Shown one piece after another: positions 1-7,849 of a stretch of 15,537 nucleotides of DNA. The notes under the pieces are model-generated. The model saw only the letters and a list, made by a program, of their open reading frames with translations. It searched no databases and was not told the DNA's origin. Where the stretch lies: positions 1 through 15,537 of the forward strand of contig CAYGPZ010000029.1 in NCBI GenBank assembly GCA_964352025.1, given 5' to 3'. The DNA is from Hirschia sp964352025. Lineage in GTDB: Bacteria; Pseudomonadota; Alphaproteobacteria; Caulobacterales; Hyphomonadaceae. The translations under genes were made by a program, and so were the position numbers. Position 1 is the stretch's first letter; every line of letters starts with the position of its first letter.

Positions 1-1610
1 TCATCGAGTAAGTGATCTTTCTCTGGCAGACCACCAACCCATGGTGTGTGTTCTGTCCACATATCCCAAAGAATTTGTTGGTCACGTGTGAAATCTCGGG
101 TTGTTGTGACGCTTCCAACCGCTTCACCATCTAGATAGAATTGAACATTGTTCTCGTCTTTCCACCAAGCCCCAAACACATGGTAATCTTCGTTCCAACG
201 AACACCTTGCAGGGTATTGTTGTCAGATAGGTCAGTCCGGTTATCCGTGTCTCCAGATCGACGGTCTTCATTGCCATTTTCAACAATGAAATATTGCGAT
301 GCCATATGCCAAGGGTATTCATCATAGTGGAATTGACCATTCGCACTTGTACCCGTGTATGTCGGACGCGCATTGTTTTCGATAATATCAATCTCATCGC
401 GATTTTGTGCATCACCATTGTTTAGCCAGTACGTGTTATAGGCTGAAATGTATGACGCCTTGATGCGAGATTCTGTGTAAGCAGGAAACTTAATTCTTCC
501 GGCAGACACGACACGCGCTGTGTGGAACCACCGCTCACTGTCTTCATGGTTAGGATCATCATGATTAGGCGCGAGCGTTGCTTTTATCCAAAGATTACCA
601 TCGCTTACACCAGAATTAGCTTCTTGATTGCTATTCGGCACACCGTAATTCCAGTAAGATTTAGCCCATTTGGTTGTATCAAAGCCATCATCAAACTCAT
701 CAGACATATCCTCACGCATTTCCCAGCGTTTTCCAGCGGGTGTCGTGTCACCAAATGTTAGGAATGACGGCAGGCTTGGGTTTGCCAAATTTACGTCTAG
801 CGCACTATGAGTGTATTCACAGCCAGTAGAATCCGCAACGATGTTCGATGGAGTATCAGCACACTGATCAACATCGTCAGTGATACCATCGCTATCGGAA
901 TCAAGTTGAGATGTGGCACATCCATCGCTATTTACACTCACACCTGTAGGCGTATCAGCACACAAATCTGTGTAATCTGGCTCGCCATCATCATCTGTAT
1001 CGAGCGTGGTATCGAAATTACCAATACGTTCAAACTCAATATAGTCAGTGTTAAATTGCCAAACTGACGTCCCCGCACCAACGAGGCGGATCGTGTTTAA
1101 TCCGGTGTGCCAAATGTTGAAGGTCCCGCTAGCTGGAAAATCCTGAAAAGTGTTCCAGTCACCAGTGCTGATATCTGTATTCTCAAGCGCAATCGTAAGA
1201 CCATCATTGGTGGCATTCGTCACCAACAAACCTGCTGCGGCACCTGTTTCAGGGGACGCTGCATTATAAGTGACCCGATACTCCCCTCCTTGATCGATAT
1301 CGATATCAAATTCGATGAAGTCACCAGAATTGAAGAAATTGACTACGTCTCCATTACCGGTCTGAATATCGCCATCTCCACCACTGCGAAGAAAATTCTC
1401 AGCCTGAAGGACAAAATCACCGCTTACGCTAACAACACCACTTGGTGTCGGAGCTGGTGCAGGTGCGGGAGCTGGGCTTGGCGCTGGACCGGGAGCCGGG
1501 CCAGGGTTTGTTGGCATCTGAACTGGACTAGGTGTTGAGCCTCCGCCACCTCCTCCGCTACATGCGACCAAAGCAAATACAGCAGCTGTTGTCAGCAGAC
1601 TAAGTTTCAT
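1..1610 (-). CDS. Surface lipoprotein CBM6-TSP3-GH16 galactanase (probable beta-agarase or beta-porphyranase), 3' end cut by window
   Basis: The frame is open from the ATG at 1608-1610 to the window edge (536 codons), so the C-terminus is missing. A strong SD (GGGGAG, 7 nt upstream) supports the start. Residues 1-17 are a lipoprotein signal with lipobox LVAC (lipidated Cys17). They are followed by a Gly run and a Pro/Ala linker to about residue 58. Residues 64-197 resemble a CBM6 carbohydrate-binding module (LQAEN, GDFIEF, NTDYIEF). Residues 204-264 hold two Ca-binding thrombospondin type-3 repeats with Cys217/231/250/264. The GH16 domain begins near 285 and carries the catalytic signature EIDIIE: nucleophile Glu406, Asp408, acid/base Glu411. 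The family cleaves beta-1,4 or beta-1,3 bonds in galactans or glucans. The agar/porphyran assignment rests on the CBM6 and on the divergent GH86 neighbour. Substrate cannot be fixed from sequence; the protein probably acts at the outer surface. Confidence 0.88.
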   Translation of the reverse strand, partial: MKLSLLTTAAVFALVACSGGGGGGSTPSPVQMPTNPGPAPGPAPSPAPAPAPAPTPSGVVSVSGDFVLQAENFLRSGGDGDIQTGNGDVVNFFNSGDFIEFDIDIDQGGEYRVTYNAASPETGAAAGLLVTNATNDGLTIALENTDISTGDWNTFQDFPASGTFNIWHTGLNTIRLVGAGTSVWQFNTDYIEFERIGNFDTTLDTDDDGEPDYTDLCADTPTGVSVNSDGCATSQLDSDSDGITDDVDQCADTPSNIVADSTGCEYTHSALDVNLANPSLPSFLTFGDTTPAGKRWEMREDMSDEFDDGFDTTKWAKSYWNYGVPNSNQEANSGVSDGNLWIKATLAPNHDDPNHEDSERWFHTARVVSAGRIKFPAYTESRIKASYISAYNTYWLNNGDAQNRDEIDIIENNARPTYTGTSANGQFHYDEYPWHMASQYFIVENGNEDRRSGDTDNRTDLSDNNTLQGVRWNEDYHVFGAWWKDENNVQFYLDGEAVGSVTTTRDFTRDQQILWDMWTEHTPWVGGLPEKDHLLD

Positions 1611-1719
1611 GAATTTTCTCCCCTGGGTATTTTCCCATTTTTGTTTTGCCCTCATATTTAAGGGCCCGCTTTTCGCGGTTTTTTGTTGCCTGTAAAAAAC
1701 AACATTTTTTATTATTGTA

Positions 1720-1849
1720 TTTTGTATGCAATTCTTAAAAAGATTCAACACCTATCACGCAGCAGACGCTTTTTTATCATCTTGAGCACCGTCAAAATTT
1801 GATAGGATAATGGTGACGCGGGACAGCGACTTGTTTTTGTATACAATCC
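1720..1849. promoter_or_regulatory. Pair of operator-like direct repeats between the divergent galactanase genes
   Basis: Two 15-bp copies lie 115 bp apart: TTTTGTATGCAATTC (1720-1734) and TTTTGTATACAATCC (1835-1849), 13 of 15 identical. The right copy contains the perfect palindrome TTGTATACAA (1837-1846); the left copy has one mismatch to it. Spaced palindromes between divergent genes are typical operators for a dimeric repressor or activator that controls both. The regulator is not in this window, and its family cannot be named from the site alone. The rest of the 1611-2033 intergenic region is AT-rich and holds no gene that I can support. Confidence 0.45.
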
Positions 1850-1940
1850 AATTTAGGGTCATCCCCACAATAAATAGGGAGGAAGGTACAGGCTATCGAG
1901 AAAACTTGAAGCAATGTGCCGCCAAAGAAAATCTTATCAC

Positions 1941-1978
1941 AAACACTAGGCATCCAGTGCTAAACTGGATGAATGTTT
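1941..1978. promoter_or_regulatory. Inverted repeat upstream of the GH86 gene
   Basis: Arms CATCCAG (1951-1957) and CTGGATG (1965-1971) are perfect with a 7-nt spacer. A second outer pair, AAACA (1941-1945) and TGTTT (1974-1978), adds to the dyad. It ends 55 nt before the GH86 start codon, so it could be an operator or a leader-RNA hairpin. Which of the two cannot be told from sequence. Confidence 0.4.
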
Positions 1979-2033
1979 AGCTGTGATATTTCAACACCCC
2001 CCGTGCAATTATACATTTATACATGGGGTAGAT

Positions 2034-4436
2034 ATGCGTACCAAAAATTCACTTTTAGCAACCACAGCTTTATTCCTTCTAGCAAGCTGTGGAGGTGGTG
2101 GTGGCTCTACATCTAGTCCTACTCCCACTCCCCCACCTCCAAGCCCAGCACCAGCGGTTGATACCACTCCTGATTCATTCACCTTTGCCAGCATAGAAAA
2201 TGCGTTGCCAAATACGGTTATAGAGTCGGAAACCGTTACCATTAATGGGATTAATGCCGCCGCGAATATCCGTATTGTAGATGGTGAATTTTCTATCGAT
2301 GGGGGTGACTTCACCTCAACAGCCACAACCATTGAATTAGGCCAAACCGTCCAAGTCCGTCTCACTACGCCAAATACTCTAGGTGAAACGACACGCACAA
2401 CACTAACAATTGGCGGTGTCGAAGTTATCTTTGAAGTGACCTTAGAGGCGCAATTGGTGACTGTTACAGTCAACAATAATTTCAAACATATTGTTGGCGG
2501 CATTGAGACATTTGACCGACGCAAATACATCAACATTCATGCAGCGCAAACCGATAGCTCATGGTTTGATGGCATTGCCGGAGGCAATAACGCTGCCGAT
2601 GACTTAATCACTGAATTTCTAGATGGTTTTGATGTTTTTATGGGACGTGACACAGGCCCCATTACATCTAATCTCAATTGGCTAACACCTGAAGACCCCA
2701 ATAGAGATGGCTATGCTGACCCAGCTTTTCTGACCTCACAAGGTGGCAATGAACGCTGGACATACCTCAACGGAACCGATGAGCGAAACCAAAAAGCCCG
2801 CCAGCATGAGGGCCGCAACACTGACATGATTATCGGAGCCCAGCTCCACCCTTTCTGGCCAGACGGCACTAATACGTCTCAAACTGGATGGTCCTTTTCG
2901 CAAGTGGACTCACCGACCGAGCCATTCGGCACAGCTACGGGTGAATATATAGGCCGATATATCATGGAATACTTCAATCGTGGGGATGGAGGAGACCTGT
3001 TTGGTCAACCTCTTCCCAAATACATTGAAGTCATCAATGAACCCCTCTTTTTCCTTTATGACCAACAAATTCGCTTGGGTCTGCCACCTGAAGACCTGAC
3101 CAAGATCTTTGAGTTCCATTCAACCGTCGCTCGTACAATCCGCGATGTATTCACCAACTCGCCATATGGGAATGGCGCTATTCTGAACAATATGCTCATT
3201 GGCGGCTATACAGCTGCCTTCCCAGATTTTGATGTCGACAATTTTCAACGTTGGAACACAGTCGACAAACACTTCATCGATGTTGCCGGTAACGATATGG
3301 ATTTCATCTCAATCCATACATATGATTTCCCTTCATTTCCTGAAAATGGAAATGTTGTAGAGCGGTATCGCAAAGGCTCCAATATGGAAGCCACGCTAGA
3401 CATGTTGGATCATTATACGACACTCGTAGATGGTACGCCTAAACCGCTTATTGTGTCTGAGATGGGCGCTGCCGTTCATACAGAATTTGATGAACCTTGG
3501 GATCCATGGTCAGACTGGCAAATCCTAAAAAGTATGAACTCTCAAATGCTTCAATATATGGAGCGACCAAATACTGTCGCCAAAATTATTCCCTTTATTC
3601 TCCTGAAGGCAGATTTCTTCATGGTGGATGGTATTCCCTCCACTCAGCGTCTTTTGAGACGCGAGAATGAACCAGCCTCAAATACAGGGGATTGGATCTA
3701 TACTGGGCAAGTAAAATTCTATGATTTATGGTCTGATGTACGTGGTACGCGCGTGGATACTGTGGCTGATGATTTAGACATAATGGTCGATGCCTATGTT
3801 GACGGTGACACGGCGCACATCGTCATCAACAATTTAGATTTCACCAAAAAAGAAATATCGCTTCAGAATTTAGGTCTAGCCGCTCAGAATATCGTGGATA
3901 TCACTGTTGAACACCTCTATTGGGATGGAGTGAGCGTACAATTTGACAGTCAAACGACATCCGATATTCCAGCGTCCATTCCTCTAAATGAAGAAGCGAC
4001 GGTTGTTGTAAAGATCGACTACGATACACCCCTTGTGCCAGACGAGACATCCGTTGAACGCCGTGTTTTTGCGTCCGAAATGCTCAAACCAATTACGGCC
4101 AACCAAGCGATAAACTTTACCATTGATGACGTATCACCGGATTTGAATGGAGAAGCGGTCTTACGCCTGGGTATTGGACGTGATCACGGTCTGTCCTTAA
4201 CGCCATCTATTACATTAAATGGAACAGATGTAGCAGTCCCATCCGACTGGCGCGGTGATGATCAGTTCCTAGATGGTTTGGGCCGCCAGAACTTCTTTGG
4301 GGTTTTGGAAATACCAGTACCATTTAGTGCCATCCAAAATACAAACACACTAAGTGTCACTTTCCCTGATGAAGGTGGTCAGATTTCAACCGTGGCTCTG
4401 CAAGTGTTTGACCTCTCCGCACCTTTAGCCCGCTAG
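2034..4436 (+). CDS. GH86 family surface lipoprotein, probable beta-agarase or beta-porphyranase
   Basis: This 800-residue protein should cleave internal beta-1,4 bonds of agarose or porphyran (families GH86, clan GH-A). Residues 1-19 are a lipoprotein signal with lipobox LASC (Cys19), then a Gly run and a Pro/Ser/Thr linker to about 42. An Ig-like beta domain (about 45-140) precedes the catalytic TIM barrel (about 145-600), which opens with FDRRKYINIHA, a GH86-like hallmark. The acid/base is Glu336 in EVINEPLF and the nucleophile is Glu476 in IVSEMGA. The remaining C-terminal 200 residues look like beta-sandwich material. The ATG at 2034 is chosen over an in-frame GTG at 1983 because it places the signal peptide at the N-terminus and has GGGG 5 nt upstream. 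It is divergent from the GH16 gene and carries the same style of lipid anchor and linker, which suggests joint surface display. Agarase versus porphyranase is not decidable here. Confidence 0.88.
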   Translation: MRTKNSLLATTALFLLASCGGGGGSTSSPTPTPPPPSPAPAVDTTPDSFTFASIENALPNTVIESETVTINGINAAANIRIVDGEFSIDGGDFTSTATTIELGQTVQVRLTTPNTLGETTRTTLTIGGVEVIFEVTLEAQLVTVTVNNNFKHIVGGIETFDRRKYINIHAAQTDSSWFDGIAGGNNAADDLITEFLDGFDVFMGRDTGPITSNLNWLTPEDPNRDGYADPAFLTSQGGNERWTYLNGTDERNQKARQHEGRNTDMIIGAQLHPFWPDGTNTSQTGWSFSQVDSPTEPFGTATGEYIGRYIMEYFNRGDGGDLFGQPLPKYIEVINEPLFFLYDQQIRLGLPPEDLTKIFEFHSTVARTIRDVFTNSPYGNGAILNNMLIGGYTAAFPDFDVDNFQRWNTVDKHFIDVAGNDMDFISIHTYDFPSFPENGNVVERYRKGSNMEATLDMLDHYTTLVDGTPKPLIVSEMGAAVHTEFDEPWDPWSDWQILKSMNSQMLQYMERPNTVAKIIPFILLKADFFMVDGIPSTQRLLRRENEPASNTGDWIYTGQVKFYDLWSDVRGTRVDTVADDLDIMVDAYVDGDTAHIVINNLDFTKKEISLQNLGLAAQNIVDITVEHLYWDGVSVQFDSQTTSDIPASIPLNEEATVVVKIDYDTPLVPDETSVERRVFASEMLKPITANQAINFTIDDVSPDLNGEAVLRLGIGRDHGLSLTPSITLNGTDVAVPSDWRGDDQFLDGLGRQNFFGVLEIPVPFSAIQNTNTLSVTFPDEGGQISTVALQVFDLSAPLAR

Positions 4437-4519
4437 CCTAAATTAGGGATTTCAATTTACCGATTTAGCCGGAGCAAAACAGCATCAATGAAGATTGAAA
4501 GACTTTTATAAGGAATAGG

Positions 4520-4552
4520 CAATATCCTCCGGGCAAATCTAGGAGGATATTG
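4520..4552 (+). promoter_or_regulatory. Perfect 11-bp hairpin that buries the Shine-Dalgarno of the next gene
   Basis: CAATATCCTCC (4520-4530) is the exact reverse complement of GGAGGATATTG (4542-4552), with an 11-nt loop. The 3' arm contains most of the AGGAGG Shine-Dalgarno (4541-4546) and ends immediately before the ATG at 4553. In RNA this stem would hide the ribosome-binding site, as in RNA thermometers, attenuators or protein-gated leaders. It could instead be a DNA operator. No U-run follows, so a terminator is unlikely. Confidence 0.6.
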
Positions 4553-4957
4553 ATGAAAATTTTGTGGGTCGAAGACCATGAGCATGCAATTAAATTGATT
4601 GAAGAAATCAAAATTGCTGCTGCACGAAAACGTCTACCATTGGATATTGTTTCCGCTCCAAACCTCACTAGCGCAGAGCAACAATTGCGACGCGAAAGGT
4701 TTGACCTTGTGCTGCTCGATTTACAACTTCCAGATTCATTGAGTGACATGACATCTGCATGCAGAATTGCCAATCTAGGCCAATTCAAGCTCGCTGTGGT
4801 ATCCGCCTCTCCTCACGCGCAAGAGATCGTGGATGTCCTAGAGAGATCGCTTTGCGACAATGTCAGCAAACCAATACCCAAAGATGATTTACCGTTTGTC
4901 GAATTTATCCAGAACCCTCAAAAGTTCATGGATTTTGCCGAAGGCCTATGTGCCTAA
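4553..4957 (+). CDS. Single-domain response regulator (REC only)
   Basis: This 134-residue protein is one receiver domain with no output domain. All phosphorylation residues are visible: acidic Glu7/Asp8 (WVEDHE), phospho-acceptor Asp56 (LLDLQLP), Ser84 as the switch Ser/Thr (VVSAS) and Lys106 (SKPIP). Such CheY-like proteins relay phosphate or bind a target protein; the partner histidine kinase is not in the window. The ATG at 4553 is preferred to the TTG at 4550 because AGGAGG lies 6 nt upstream. The 3' end overlaps the convergent response-regulator gene by 4 bp. Translation may be gated by the hairpin at 4520-4552. The receiver call is firm; the signalling pathway is unknown. Confidence 0.85.
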   Translation: MKILWVEDHEHAIKLIEEIKIAAARKRLPLDIVSAPNLTSAEQQLRRERFDLVLLDLQLPDSLSDMTSACRIANLGQFKLAVVSASPHAQEIVDVLERSLCDNVSKPIPKDDLPFVEFIQNPQKFMDFAEGLCA

Positions 4958-5439
4958 TTGTAATTTTTGCTTGTTTTCCAAATAGAATGAGGCGCAAAAG
5001 CGATTGCGCCTTTTAACAAGTCGAATACAGAATTATTCAGCAACATACCCTTTTCAATAACTGCTACAGCGCCTTCGTGCGCAGCTGTTGATCTCAAAGA
5101 CGGAGTAAGGCACCCAGTGTATATTATGATTGGACAATAATCATGACGCGCATGAATTTCTCTAATTCTGGTCTCTGATGCAGCGCTGCCTGGAAGGTTT
5201 CTATCGAGAAAAATAGCATCTGGCGTTTCAACGCCCTCTGATAGAAAAGTGTCTATACCGTCATAATGCCTCAGTACGACACTTGTACTAGCGGATATTT
5301 TGAAAGCCTCTTTCAGATAAGCAACATCGTGTGGATTATCATCAATACACGCGACATAATAAACATTATTATCTTCAGAAGCGAACTTATCACTCCTATT
5401 TTCAGCCTTACTTTCACTCATAATATTACACGGTCGCAT
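4954..5439 (-). CDS. Single-domain response regulator (REC only), convergent with the previous one
   Basis: This 161-residue protein is a receiver domain after a polar N-terminal tail of about 25 residues. Conserved residues are Asp33/Asp34 (CIDDNP), acceptor Asp79 (FLDRNLP), Thr108 (IIIYTG) and Lys130 (IEKGM). No output domain follows; the C-terminus ends about 30 residues after the Lys. The ATG at 5439 is chosen because GGAG lies 8 nt upstream. A GTG at 5445 sits too close to that SD, and the ATG at 5421 lacks one. It differs clearly in sequence from the neighbouring receiver, so this is not a recent duplication. A perfect CtrA-type box lies at 5506-5520, about 67 bp upstream of the start, suggesting cell-cycle control. 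No cognate kinase is seen. Confidence 0.85.
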   Translation of the reverse strand: MRPCNIMSESKAENRSDKFASEDNNVYYVACIDDNPHDVAYLKEAFKISASTSVVLRHYDGIDTFLSEGVETPDAIFLDRNLPGSAASETRIREIHARHDYCPIIIYTGCLTPSLRSTAAHEGAVAVIEKGMLLNNSVFDLLKGAIAFAPHSIWKTSKNYN

Positions 5440-5505
5440 AACCACTGCTCCGGTCTAAACAGATAAAGACATCTCTACATTTTATTAAGGTTACGTAAAA
5501 CTTGA

Positions 5506-5520
5506 TTAATAAATAGTTAA
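5506..5520. promoter_or_regulatory. CtrA-type box TTAA-N7-TTAA
   Basis: TTAA (5506-5509), seven bases, TTAA (5517-5520), then C at 5521: this matches the alphaproteobacterial CtrA consensus TTAA-N7-TTAAC. A near match (TTAA-N7-TAAA) lies at 5485-5499. Both are in the upstream region of the minus-strand response-regulator gene. Base composition alone would give roughly 0.4 such boxes in a window of this size, so chance is not excluded. Confidence 0.45.
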
Positions 5521-5616
5521 CAAACCGATCTCTGGTTGCGCAATGGTTAATATACAAGTGTAATTTAGTTAGTAATATCGGTTTTCAAGACCGATCTAGA
5601 ACGCATGGATACGATC

Positions 5617-7200
5617 TTAAACTTCTACACTATTCTCTAAAAAGAAATCTCGAACCGGCTGGAGCTGTGCTTCATATCGTTTCCATTTGCCGATTGAGCC
5701 AGTGTATATCGGTTGGCGCACTTGATTAGCACTTGGCGTTGCCACAACTTTTTTGGAAGCGTGAAAGTTCAGACACCCCTCCTCCCAGTTCAGCCCACAA
5801 TGGGATAGTAATTGTTCGGATTGAGCACGTTGATCGCGTACAATATCTTCATAGTGAAATATCTTGAACTGATCGGGAAATTCCTGCGCCCAAAAGTCCG
5901 TTATGCGCTGATAGGCAAGGTAAAATTGGGCAATGCTGATCAAGTCATAGGAATAAGTATGATATCGCGCACCACCTGCAAATAAATGCTTGTAATTGCT
6001 CCACACTGTATCCATTGGACTGCGCCGCAAACATACCATGCGTGCACGCGGTAATGCCGTTAGGATAAAGCCTGCATACATAAAATTAAGTGGCAATTTA
6101 TCGGTAAATACACCGCCATTACATGCACCCTGATGTAAGCGTGCATTGTCTAAATAGGCCTCACCGATTTCAGTGGCTGTTGCCTGCCCTGCTTTAGAGA
6201 TACTCTCCAGGTCCAACACGATTTTGGAACTCGTTTTAGAAGCCTGTTTCACCGCAAGCGGCATGGATTGAAGCTCACCGGCTGATTCAACGCTGGAATG
6301 GGCCGACAAGATACGATCAAACAACGTTGTTCCCGTACGTGGAATGCCGACAACAAACAAGGCTTTATCCTCAACGCTTGATATCTGCCCCTTTAGATGT
6401 TTCTCATACGATTGCCGAAAAGCATCGATCAAAGCCTCGTCATGCTTTACATCAAATTTCAAATTCGAAATGAAGTCCGAATTGGCTTTTCGATAGTGAT
6501 CGTACGCTTGAGCTGATCGATTAAGGTCTTCACATTCTTTGCCCAAGGCAAACCGAATACGGATATTTTCTATTTTTCGCGGCGTTTGAAATACGGCATT
6601 TTCCAACCGCTCAATATGATTATTCTCATCCGTCCATGTCTTGATATCTGCCAACCCTAGATGCGCTTTTCCATATCCTGGATTGAGATTTAGAATGGCT
6701 TCAAATTGCGAGATAGCATCTCCTTTTTTGCCAAAATACGTATAGGTCCGCGCAAGATTATCTCTGTATTCAATACTATCTGGATCTAACTCTACCGCTT
6801 TTTCAAACAGGCTGAGCGCGCGATCGTGATTTCCCAAACGCGCATAGACATAACCTAGCATATTATATGTCACAGCGTCTTCGTCGGTAAGATTTTCCCA
6901 TGCAATATCAGCATGATGTAACGCTCTCGTTTCATCACGCTGCATTAATTGGGTTTTGGCCAAGCTTGTTAAATATTGCGCGTTTTGACTGCACTTAAAC
7001 ACAGCCGTGTTCAAATATTCTATTGCTTGGGATATCTTCCCCTGCTCTAGAAAGCAGCTGCCAAGTATAAAATTAGCTCGCCCCGAAACCTCATCATCGC
7101 TGTGAGAAAGATCTGGTCTGGCAGCATCGGATATCTTCTTTAAACGTTCGACTTTCAAACGCTTTTGAAGATTTTTGTGACCTGCACCGACAATACTCAT
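5617..7200 (-). CDS. TPR-repeat sulfotransferase
   Basis: This 527-residue cytoplasmic protein fuses tetratricopeptide repeats to a PAPS-dependent sulfotransferase domain. TPR-like helical pairs span about residues 40-245, for example the segment at 110-143 ending in the consensus-like ALSLFEKAVELDPDS. The sulfotransferase domain starts near 278 with the 5'-phosphosulfate loop GIPRTGTTL (285-293). The 3'-phosphate-binding segment is RRSPMDTVWSNY (392-403). The family moves sulfate from PAPS to a protein, sugar or small molecule; the substrate is unknown, and the TPR part probably recruits it. The start lies 13 nt after the stop of the HAD gene and lacks a clear SD, so translational coupling is likely. 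No signal peptide is visible. Family is confident, acceptor is not. Confidence 0.88.
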   Translation of the reverse strand: MSIVGAGHKNLQKRLKVERLKKISDAARPDLSHSDDEVSGRANFILGSCFLEQGKISQAIEYLNTAVFKCSQNAQYLTSLAKTQLMQRDETRALHHADIAWENLTDEDAVTYNMLGYVYARLGNHDRALSLFEKAVELDPDSIEYRDNLARTYTYFGKKGDAISQFEAILNLNPGYGKAHLGLADIKTWTDENNHIERLENAVFQTPRKIENIRIRFALGKECEDLNRSAQAYDHYRKANSDFISNLKFDVKHDEALIDAFRQSYEKHLKGQISSVEDKALFVVGIPRTGTTLFDRILSAHSSVESAGELQSMPLAVKQASKTSSKIVLDLESISKAGQATATEIGEAYLDNARLHQGACNGGVFTDKLPLNFMYAGFILTALPRARMVCLRRSPMDTVWSNYKHLFAGGARYHTYSYDLISIAQFYLAYQRITDFWAQEFPDQFKIFHYEDIVRDQRAQSEQLLSHCGLNWEEGCLNFHASKKVVATPSANQVRQPIYTGSIGKWKRYEAQLQPVRDFFLENSVEV

Positions 7201-7213
7201 CTAAAACCAGATA

Positions 7214-7849
7214 CTATTTACGGGGCACGATTTCGATAACTTCTGCTTTGCTGCCATCTTCTTTCATAAGATCATATGAGCCTGCGGGCGCATTGAAGCC
7301 ATAGCCCTTGATAGCAGCTTTCCAGACGGCATAATCCTGAGTGCTATTGCCGGCGTAGTAAAATCCTTCAGGGCAATTTTGGATTAAAAAGTCAGCCTTA
7401 TTCTGGGATGTCAGGTTGACTGCATCAGTTACACTCGCGCTTTCGGGGCCATCTGTGCCTTTTACGCGGCCAAACTTTCCAATGTATTTTTCAAGTTCAC
7501 CTGCCATCAAATCAACCATGATCTGGTCAGACCCTGAGACGAGCCAGACTTCTCCGCCCTTCTTCTTATGATCTTGCATCAAGCGAATGGCTTTCGCTTC
7601 GGTATCAATTGCACGTGCGTTAAAATAATCACCAACTTGGCGTACCAGCCAACGTTTTGCATGGGGCCTATTGGTCAACATTTTATAGCCCGCAATCGGC
7701 AATAAAAGCGGCTTATACCGCGCGCACAATTTGAACAATTCAGCCGTCGTGTCAGTATAAATCAAAGTCCCGTCCAGATCCATCGCAAGGACCGGCAGAT
7801 CAGGAGAAAGCTTTTCACCGAGAAGAAGTTCGTCTTGAGAAGATGTCAT
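7214..7849 (-). CDS. HAD-superfamily hydrolase (phosphatase-like)
   Basis: This 211-residue protein has the HAD motifs in order: motif I DLDGT with Asp24 and Asp26, motif II Ser105 (LVSGS), motif III Lys151, and motif IV YAGNSTQD with Asp172. It probably acts as a phosphatase on a small phosphorylated compound. The layout resembles the stand-alone version of the HAD domain that is often fused to UbiA-type prenyltransferases, but no membrane part is present. In motif IV the usual GDS is GNS, leaving Asp172 as the likely metal ligand. It is read just before the sulfotransferase gene, with a 13-nt gap. One tempting role is removal of the 3'-phosphate from the spent PAPS product, but nothing in the sequence shows that. 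The start ATG lies inside the 55-bp segment repeated across the assembly gap. Confidence 0.8.
   Translation of the reverse strand: MTSSQDELLLGEKLSPDLPVLAMDLDGTLIYTDTTAELFKLCARYKPLLLPIAGYKMLTNRPHAKRWLVRQVGDYFNARAIDTEAKAIRLMQDHKKKGGEVWLVSGSDQIMVDLMAGELEKYIGKFGRVKGTDGPESASVTDAVNLTSQNKADFLIQNCPEGFYYAGNSTQDYAVWKAAIKGYGFNAPAGSYDLMKEDGSKAEVIEIVPRK

Noticed and set aside
522..1538. Plus-strand frames opposite the GH16 gene
   Set aside because: They are antisense to a single long frame with recognisable CBM6, TSP3 and GH16 domains; their translations have no domain sense.
1668..1685. Short stem CCGC-TTTTC-GCGG followed by six T on the plus strand, like a terminator
   Set aside because: The stem is only 4 bp and no plus-strand gene ends there; it lies in the leader of the minus-strand GH16 gene.
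4437..4447. CCTAAATTAGG palindrome after the GH86 stop as a terminator
   Set aside because: It is AT-rich and has no loop or T-run; not a convincing terminator.
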